Shown here: one piece after another, positions 6,786 to 11,538 of the stretch
How the letters are laid out: every line of letters begins with the position of its first letter
How positions within the stretch are numbered: the first letter of the stretch is position 1
Source of the DNA: Verrucomicrobiales bacterium
GTDB taxonomy: Bacteria; Verrucomicrobiota; Verrucomicrobiia; Verrucomicrobiales; DEV007
Direction of reading: 5' to 3'
DNA length: 11,538 nucleotides
Assembly (NCBI GenBank): GCA_002705125.1
Contig: PAHQ01000016.1
Coordinates: 56,034-67,571, forward strand
Position numbers and translations under genes: made by a program
Notes under the pieces: model-generated
The model's database searches: none
The model's input: the letters and a program-made list of their open reading frames with translations, nothing else
What the model was told of the DNA's origin: nothing

Positions 6786-7619
6786 ATGTCCCAACTTCAG
6801 CAACAAGACATTGAGTCCTACAATGAGGAAGGATATTTTTTTGAACGCGAACTTTTCAATTCTGAAGAAATAAACTTACTCGCTGAGACTGCTCGTAACG
6901 ACCACGCAATGGATAAGGCTTCTTCTAAAATGGATGACGGAGAGGGAAATGATGTAAGGCTATCGCTTTGGAATCATCCAGGGAATGGAATCTATGGGAT
7001 GATTGCACGATCTGAAAGAGTTGTTAACAGAGTGGAGCAATTACTTGCAGATGAAGCTTACCATTACCACTCCAAAATGATTCTTAAAGATGCTAAGGTT
7101 GGCGGTGCTTGGGCTTGGCATCAAGACTACGGCTATTGGTACCAAAATGGACTTTTGTTCCCAAATCTATGCAGCGTCATGATTGCTGTTGATAATGCAA
7201 CTGAAGAAAACGGCTGCCTACAAGTCCTCAAAGGCTCACACAAAATGGGTCGAATTAATCACATTCTTTCAGGAGACCAAGCAGGAGCTGATTTAGAATA
7301 TGTTGAAAAGGCTAAAGAGAGATTAGAAACGGTCCAATGTGAAATGAATGCAGGTGATGCATTATTTTTTCATCCTAATACACTTCACTGCTCTGCGGCA
7401 AATCTTTCTGATAAAGCAAGATGGGCTCTCATTTGTTGTTACAACGCTAAATCAAATAACCCATTTAAAGAATCTCATCATCCATCATACACAAAGCTCG
7501 AAAAAGTTTCTGATGATCAGGTTGTCTCTGTCGGCAGAGATGACGCAAAGCGATCGAATGTTGAATTTGCAAATCTTGTATCGGATGACAAAAGCGCCAA
7601 AAGCTTAAAAAACGATTAA
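6786..7619 (+). CDS. Phytanoyl-CoA dioxygenase (PhyH) family Fe(II)/2-oxoglutarate oxygenase
   Basis: A 277-residue protein from ATG 6786; an in-frame TTG at 6771 is less likely because it would start inside the T-rich tail after the leader hairpin. No signal peptide, so cytosolic. The double-stranded beta-helix iron site is visible as His112 and Asp114 (WHQDYGYWY, 111-119) and the distal His201 (HPNTLHCSAAN, 196-206). Arg212 in KARWALICCYN is the likely 2-oxoglutarate ligand. DNATEENGCLQVLKGSHKMG (136-155) is the well-conserved PhyH strand-turn region. The N-terminal YNEEGYFFERELFNSEEI is also family-typical. The enzyme should hydroxylate a small substrate using O2 and 2-oxoglutarate. Ectoine hydroxylase is a relative, but no ectoine genes are nearby. 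The closely linked downstream sugar isomerase points to a sugar, polyol or related compound (inference). Gene length is normal and all key residues are intact. Confidence 0.88.
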   Translation: MSQLQQQDIESYNEEGYFFERELFNSEEINLLAETARNDHAMDKASSKMDDGEGNDVRLSLWNHPGNGIYGMIARSERVVNRVEQLLADEAYHYHSKMILKDAKVGGAWAWHQDYGYWYQNGLLFPNLCSVMIAVDNATEENGCLQVLKGSHKMGRINHILSGDQAGADLEYVEKAKERLETVQCEMNAGDALFFHPNTLHCSAANLSDKARWALICCYNAKSNNPFKESHHPSYTKLEKVSDDQVVSVGRDDAKRSNVEFANLVSDDKSAKSLKND

Positions 7620-7631
7620 AAAAATAATATT

Positions 7632-8453
7632 ATGAAACTTGGAATTATTAATAGCGCCTTTGATCAGGCCGGCGTTGACACAAAGACCGGACTAGAACAC
7701 ATATCTAGGATTGGTTTCGATGCTGTCGACATTTTCACTGAAGCAATGACCATCAGCGAAGATGAGGTCAACCTTATCAAAAATACCTGTCAGCAAAACA
7801 ATCTACCTATTACGTCGACGGTGGTAGTTTCTGCTGGCCTCATCGATTTTAATGACCCTGTGAGGGAATACCATATTGATAGGGCTAAAAAATTTCTGGA
7901 CCTTGCAAAAACATTTGATTCAAAAAATTTATTACTCGTTCTTGGAGAATATATCTGGCAAAGAGAAGTCATACCACCCGAAGCTCAGTGGGAATGGGGT
8001 GTAAATGGGGTTAAAGAATTAGGGCAATATGCTGGTGAGTTAGGTTTAGAGATAGCATTAGAATTAGAGCCTTTCAGACTAAGTCTTCTTAACAGCATAC
8101 CAGAAATGGTTCGCTTTATAGACGACTGCTCAATGCCAAACGTAAAAGCTAATATCGATGTAAGCCATCTTGTACTGGCAGACACTTCCCCTTCAGAGCT
8201 TGAAAAATTGAAAGGCAAAGCCACTCACGTTCATATAAGTGACTGTGATGGCAAGGTTCACGGTGACCTTCCTCCTGGCAGGGGTGTCGTTAAATTTGCT
8301 CCTTACCTACAAGCAATTAAAGAACTCGATTTTGAAGGCACTGTTTCCATAGAGCTTGAATACTCCCCAGATCCTTCGAAAATTGTCGAATGGGTCGAAG
8401 AAGCTTACAACTCCACAAATGAAATAATGCAGCAAGTAGGACTGCGCAACTAG
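7632..8453 (+). CDS. Sugar phosphate isomerase/epimerase, xylose-isomerase-like TIM barrel
   Basis: A 273-residue cytosolic protein with an eight-stranded TIM-barrel pattern (AP endonuclease 2 family, PF01261). Metal-site candidates occur in order at barrel strand ends: Glu146 in ALELEPF (142-148), Asp176 and His179 in NIDVSHL (174-180), His201 in HVHISDCDG (199-207), and Glu241 in SIELEY (239-244). HGDLPPGRG (210-218) is the loop before the last strands seen in D-tagatose 3-epimerase, IolE/IolI and hydroxypyruvate-isomerase relatives. It most likely isomerises or epimerises a keto-sugar or inosose using a divalent metal; sequence alone does not name the substrate. It starts 12 bases after the dioxygenase stop, so the two are very probably co-transcribed and may act on the same compound. 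The ATG at 7632 begins the first beta strand (MKLGIINSAF), as usual for the family; no Shine-Dalgarno is present. Confidence 0.88.
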   Translation: MKLGIINSAFDQAGVDTKTGLEHISRIGFDAVDIFTEAMTISEDEVNLIKNTCQQNNLPITSTVVVSAGLIDFNDPVREYHIDRAKKFLDLAKTFDSKNLLLVLGEYIWQREVIPPEAQWEWGVNGVKELGQYAGELGLEIALELEPFRLSLLNSIPEMVRFIDDCSMPNVKANIDVSHLVLADTSPSELEKLKGKATHVHISDCDGKVHGDLPPGRGVVKFAPYLQAIKELDFEGTVSIELEYSPDPSKIVEWVEEAYNSTNEIMQQVGLRN

Positions 8454-8469
8454 TCTCACAAATATAAAA

Positions 8470-11400
8470 ATGAAAATGTACAAATTATTATCACTATTTC
8501 TATTTATGGTTTTGTCGCTGACTCACTCATATGCACAAATACCAACTCCTTATCTTTACTATGATTTTGAGGATGCAGCTGGAACGATATCTGTAATTGA
8601 CTCGAGCGGCAACGAGCGTGAAGGAACAGTCAATGGGGCTGTTGATTTTGGATCTGAAGGAGCGCCTCAAGGATCTACACCTGGTGCAGGGGCTCAGTTC
8701 TCATCTGGATATATTAATGTAGAAAGCTCAGATGCTCCCACGGATTTTGGTAACAGAGATCAAGGAATAGCAGCAAGCTACACTATGGCCTGTTGGGTCA
8801 AACCTGATCAAGCAGCCTTCTCCGGAGATGCTTTTATATTTGGCCAAGGAAACCAGGGAATCCATCACGGATTCAGAGGCGGTAATACTTACCATGCTCA
8901 CTGGGGGTCAGACTTTAGTGGGACACTTCCCTTAAACCCAGACGAATGGGCCCACTTAACTTTCACCTATGACTCTGATTTGGGTCGAGGTGCTATCTAT
9001 GTTAATGGAGAATTCGACTCTGAAAAAACAGATCAAACTGGACCTAATGGAGGGGGCTCAATAATCATTGGTGGTCGTAATGGAGGCGTACAAAATTTTC
9101 AAGGCATCATAGACGATTTAGCCATTTGGCAAGTAGCACTAGATGAGGATCAAATTAAAGCTATTGCAGAGGGATTGAGCCCAAGCGGCAGAGACAATGA
9201 GGATGATGATGAAGACGGTTTACCTGACTATTACGAGGAAAACCTTGTCGATAATCTTGAAGACTTAAATGGTAACGCAGCTGGACCAGGACCAGGATCT
9301 GGGACTGGAGACTTTGATGGTGATGGCTTAACCGACCTTGATGAATATGAGGAAACACAGACTAATCCAACTTTAACAGATACGGATGAAGACGGACTCA
9401 GTGATGGAGTTGAAACGAACACAGGAACTTTCGTTAGTGCAACAAATACAGGAACGAACCCTAAAAAAGCAGACACTGATAAGGATGGTCTAATTGATAG
9501 CGTTGAAACAAATACTGGAGTTCTAGTAGATGAAGAAAATACCGGAACTAATCCTCATAATATAGATTCAGATGGGGATGGTTATTCTGACGGTGGTGAA
9601 ATAGCTGGAGGAACAGACCCTAATGATGAAAACAGCAAGGGAGCAATTCCTCAACCCTTACTCTACCTCGATTTCGAGGAAGAAGCGGTTGATTTAAGTG
9701 GTAACGCTCATGACGGCGAAGTTGATGGAGATGTAACCTTTGATGTTGAAGGCGCTGAAAGTGGACCTACACCCATAACTGGAGCGAGCTTCAATGGCGG
9801 TCACCTAGATTTTCCAGGTATTGATATGAATTCAATGATCAGTAACTTCGAAACTGGCAGCTATACTTTTTCTTGCTGGTTGAAACCGATTGGTTCAGCT
9901 GGTGGACAAGGCTTCATCTGGGGTCAAACTCAACAAGGTATTCATAATGGAATTCGTAATGGAGGATTTCTCCATAGTGCTCATTGGGGAGCAGACTGGA
10001 ATGCTTCTACAGTGCTGGAAGCAGAGCAGTGGGCACATGCCGCATGGGTTTATGATGGAGAAAACGATACAGCGACAATTTATTTAAATGGACAAGTCGA
10101 TGGAGGCCCGCAAGCGCAGCGTGCGCCGAACGGGGGTGGAACTTTCATTTTGGGTGGACGAAATAATGGAGAGCTTTCATTTAACGGATACTTGGACGAC
10201 GTAACTATTTGGACTGAAGCTCTTCCTGAGGGAACCATTCAAGCGTTGGCTGATGGGGCCAGCCCAATAGGAGCAACTCAGGAAGACGAAGACGGAGACG
10301 GTCTACCGGATTCATGGGAAGAAAAGTATGGCGTTGATGACCCTGAGGGTGATGATGATGAAGACGGATTATCAAATGCTGATGAGTTTGAAGCTAGAAC
10401 CAAACCTAATAAAGCAGACTCCGATGAGGATGGACTTAACGATAAAGAAGAAATAGAAGTCACCGAAACTAACCCTCTTCAAGCTGACACTGACAGGGAT
10501 GGATTATTGGACGGAGTCGAAACAAATACCGGACAATTTGTGAGTGCAACCAATACAGGAACTGATCCCAATAAAAAAGACACAGATGAGGATGGATTTA
10601 ATGATGACATTGAAATTAGTCAAGGATCAGACCCAAATAATAAAAATAATGTTCCTCAGTTAGGACTTAGTATTCTCTTCATCGGAGGACAGGCTGAAGC
10701 CACTCAAGGTGCCGACGGAGAAGTCATGAGCTTCCTAGAGGAACGGTATGGCCCTCAAAATATTACCTATAAACAGGCAAGCCAAACAGTCGCGGGAGAA
10801 GAGGCTGAGTACGCTGTTTTAATAATTTCTTCGACTCCAGGTTCAGGAGATATACGGAACAAGTTTCAGGACTCAACTACAGCCATAGTCAACTGGGAGG
10901 AAGCTATCGCAGATAACGGTGGAGGCGAATTTCAAATCACCGCTGGTCGCACCAAAGATAATGTTGCCGAGGATCACGTGATTACCATTCTTGAGGATCA
11001 CCCTATAACTTCAGGCTTTAATGTTGGCCAAGATGTCACAATATCTAATGGTCAGACAGAAGTCTGGTGGTCAACCGATCAACAAGCGCCAGGTTCCATT
11101 TCTTTGGCATCTGAAAAAGATGACCCGAGCAGATTGTTCCTTACTTTTGTGGATGAGGGAGGCGAGCTTAATAACGGAAGTTTGGCACCAGGAAAAAGAG
11201 TTATGCTTGGAATAACTGATGCCACCTTTAACAGCTTCACTGAAGATGGAAAAACCTTAATTGGTCAGTCTATTGACTGGGCTCTAGGTGTAGCGGGAGG
11301 CTTGACCCCATTAAATTTCACTGAAATAATTTACAATGCGGAAGATGACACTTTCCGATTTAAGTGGAATTCAAGAGGAGGAAAAACTTATTCATTATTC

Positions 11401-11538
11401 TATTCTGAGGATCTCTCTCAATTCGACGCAGACCTAGACGATTCCATTGAATCAGGTGGCGATTTCACCACTTATCCTCCCGAGGACCAACCGGGCTTAG
11501 AAAATCCTTTATCAGGCTCAAATAAATTATTCTTTCAA
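8470..11538 (+). CDS. Large exported LamG / calcium-repeat / GATase-like multidomain protein, 3' end missing
   Basis: An uninterrupted frame of 1023 codons from ATG 8470 to the window edge. A signal peptide (MKMYKLLSLFLFMVLSLTHSYA) is probably cut before Gln23. The order is: LamG/concanavalin-like domain (about 28-235), an Asp-rich thrombospondin-type-3-like calcium-repeat block (242-390), a second LamG (397-597), a second calcium block (603-730), then a different alpha/beta domain (734-945) opening with LSILFIGGQ. That domain has LIISSTPGSGDIRNKF and ends APGKRVMLGIT...IDWALG, resembling the GATase/ThuA-like domain often linked to LamG in secreted planctomycetal and verrucomicrobial proteins; no catalytic triad was identified. 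Residues 947-1023 (FRFKWNSRGGKTYSLFYSEDL) are the start-to-near-end of a common verrucomicrobial C-terminal beta module; KLFFQ suggests the end is close. It starts 16 bases after the isomerase gene and may be the third gene of that operon. Likely an extracellular glycan-binding or adhesion protein. Confidence 0.83.
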   Translation, partial: MKMYKLLSLFLFMVLSLTHSYAQIPTPYLYYDFEDAAGTISVIDSSGNEREGTVNGAVDFGSEGAPQGSTPGAGAQFSSGYINVESSDAPTDFGNRDQGIAASYTMACWVKPDQAAFSGDAFIFGQGNQGIHHGFRGGNTYHAHWGSDFSGTLPLNPDEWAHLTFTYDSDLGRGAIYVNGEFDSEKTDQTGPNGGGSIIIGGRNGGVQNFQGIIDDLAIWQVALDEDQIKAIAEGLSPSGRDNEDDDEDGLPDYYEENLVDNLEDLNGNAAGPGPGSGTGDFDGDGLTDLDEYEETQTNPTLTDTDEDGLSDGVETNTGTFVSATNTGTNPKKADTDKDGLIDSVETNTGVLVDEENTGTNPHNIDSDGDGYSDGGEIAGGTDPNDENSKGAIPQPLLYLDFEEEAVDLSGNAHDGEVDGDVTFDVEGAESGPTPITGASFNGGHLDFPGIDMNSMISNFETGSYTFSCWLKPIGSAGGQGFIWGQTQQGIHNGIRNGGFLHSAHWGADWNASTVLEAEQWAHAAWVYDGENDTATIYLNGQVDGGPQAQRAPNGGGTFILGGRNNGELSFNGYLDDVTIWTEALPEGTIQALADGASPIGATQEDEDGDGLPDSWEEKYGVDDPEGDDDEDGLSNADEFEARTKPNKADSDEDGLNDKEEIEVTETNPLQADTDRDGLLDGVETNTGQFVSATNTGTDPNKKDTDEDGFNDDIEISQGSDPNNKNNVPQLGLSILFIGGQAEATQGADGEVMSFLEERYGPQNITYKQASQTVAGEEAEYAVLIISSTPGSGDIRNKFQDSTTAIVNWEEAIADNGGGEFQITAGRTKDNVAEDHVITILEDHPITSGFNVGQDVTISNGQTEVWWSTDQQAPGSISLASEKDDPSRLFLTFVDEGGELNNGSLAPGKRVMLGITDATFNSFTEDGKTLIGQSIDWALGVAGGLTPLNFTEIIYNAEDDTFRFKWNSRGGKTYSLFYSEDLSQFDADLDDSIESGGDFTTYPPEDQPGLENPLSGSNKLFFQ
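8551..10662 (+). repeat. Internal duplication of a LamG plus calcium-repeat unit
   Basis: Two units, approximately 8551-9642 and 9658-10662 (residues 28-391 and 397-731), share order and motifs. PYLYYDFED matches PLLYLDFEE; FIFGQGNQGIHHG matches FIWGQTQQGIHNG; GGRNGG matches GGRNNG; IDDLAIW matches LDDVTIW; and VETNTGTFVSATNTGTNP (314-331) matches VETNTGQFVSATNTGTDP (683-700). The DNA of the last pair is also similar. Boundaries are approximate. Confidence 0.75.

Noticed and set aside
6786..8453. Ectoine hydroxylase or inositol catabolism assignment for the oxygenase-isomerase pair
   Set aside because: No ectABC or iol partner genes are in the window; the family match alone does not fix the substrate.
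9161..9476. Minus-strand frames rich in Ser, Pro and Val opposite the LamG gene
   Set aside because: They are antisense to the Asp-rich calcium repeats; complementing GAT/GAC/GAA codons yields such composition automatically.
9890..10087. Plus-strand 65-codon frame within the LamG gene
   Set aside because: It is a shifted frame of the second LamG domain, with no start signal or recognisable motif.
9181..10662. Asp-rich repeats considered as a tandem DNA repeat array or CRISPR-like array
   Set aside because: The units are in frame, variable in sequence and length, and encode calcium-binding DxDxDG loops; there is no constant repeat with unique spacers.

Overview
The window is an AT-rich bacterial chromosome segment that looks like a marine or particle-associated member of the Planctomycetes-Verrucomicrobia group, most likely Verrucomicrobiota. 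This is an inference from gene content. The window is rich in exported proteins: a secreted alpha/beta hydrolase with the HGHGG / GCSGGG / CxCE pattern, an Asp-box sialidase-like protein, an FG-GAP/VCBS propeller and a large LamG protein. The LamG protein ends in a module (residues about 947-1023) of the 'W.S..GKTY.L.YS.DL..F' type that is typical of secreted verrucomicrobial proteins. None of the start codons has a convincing Shine-Dalgarno sequence. No rRNA, tRNA, CRISPR array or transposase was seen.

Layout. Positions 1-365 (minus strand) hold the N-terminal part of a cryptochrome/photolyase-related protein that runs off the left edge. A 248-bp divergent gap follows. A secreted esterase-like hydrolase (614-1753, +) converges on a five-Asp-box sialidase-like protein (1750-2895, -); their stop codons interlock in the palindrome TTAA. 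A 101-bp divergent gap leads to an exported FG-GAP/VCBS protein (2997-4205, +). After a 165-bp spacer comes a seven-helix TIGR02206-type membrane protein (4371-5102, +). It converges on an exported class C beta-lactamase-type serine hydrolase (5122-6666, -), with a hairpin spanning both gene ends.

The right-hand part looks like an operon. A consensus extended -10 element and a strong AT-rich leader hairpin precede a phytanoyl-CoA-dioxygenase-family enzyme (6786-7619). A TIM-barrel sugar isomerase/epimerase (7632-8453) follows 12 bp later, and 16 bp after that a very large exported protein (8470 to beyond 11538). The large protein contains a duplicated LamG plus calcium-binding-repeat unit, a GATase/ThuA-like domain and the start of a C-terminal beta module.

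Taken together this suggests scavenging of complex organic matter: exported hydrolases and binding proteins outside the cytoplasm, and a cytosolic Fe(II)/2-oxoglutarate oxygenase paired with a sugar/polyol isomerase. The substrate cannot be read from the sequence. No defence system, phage or other clearly new machine was found. The parts most worth a second look are the dioxygenase-isomerase-LamG cluster with its structured leader and the repeat architecture of the LamG protein.
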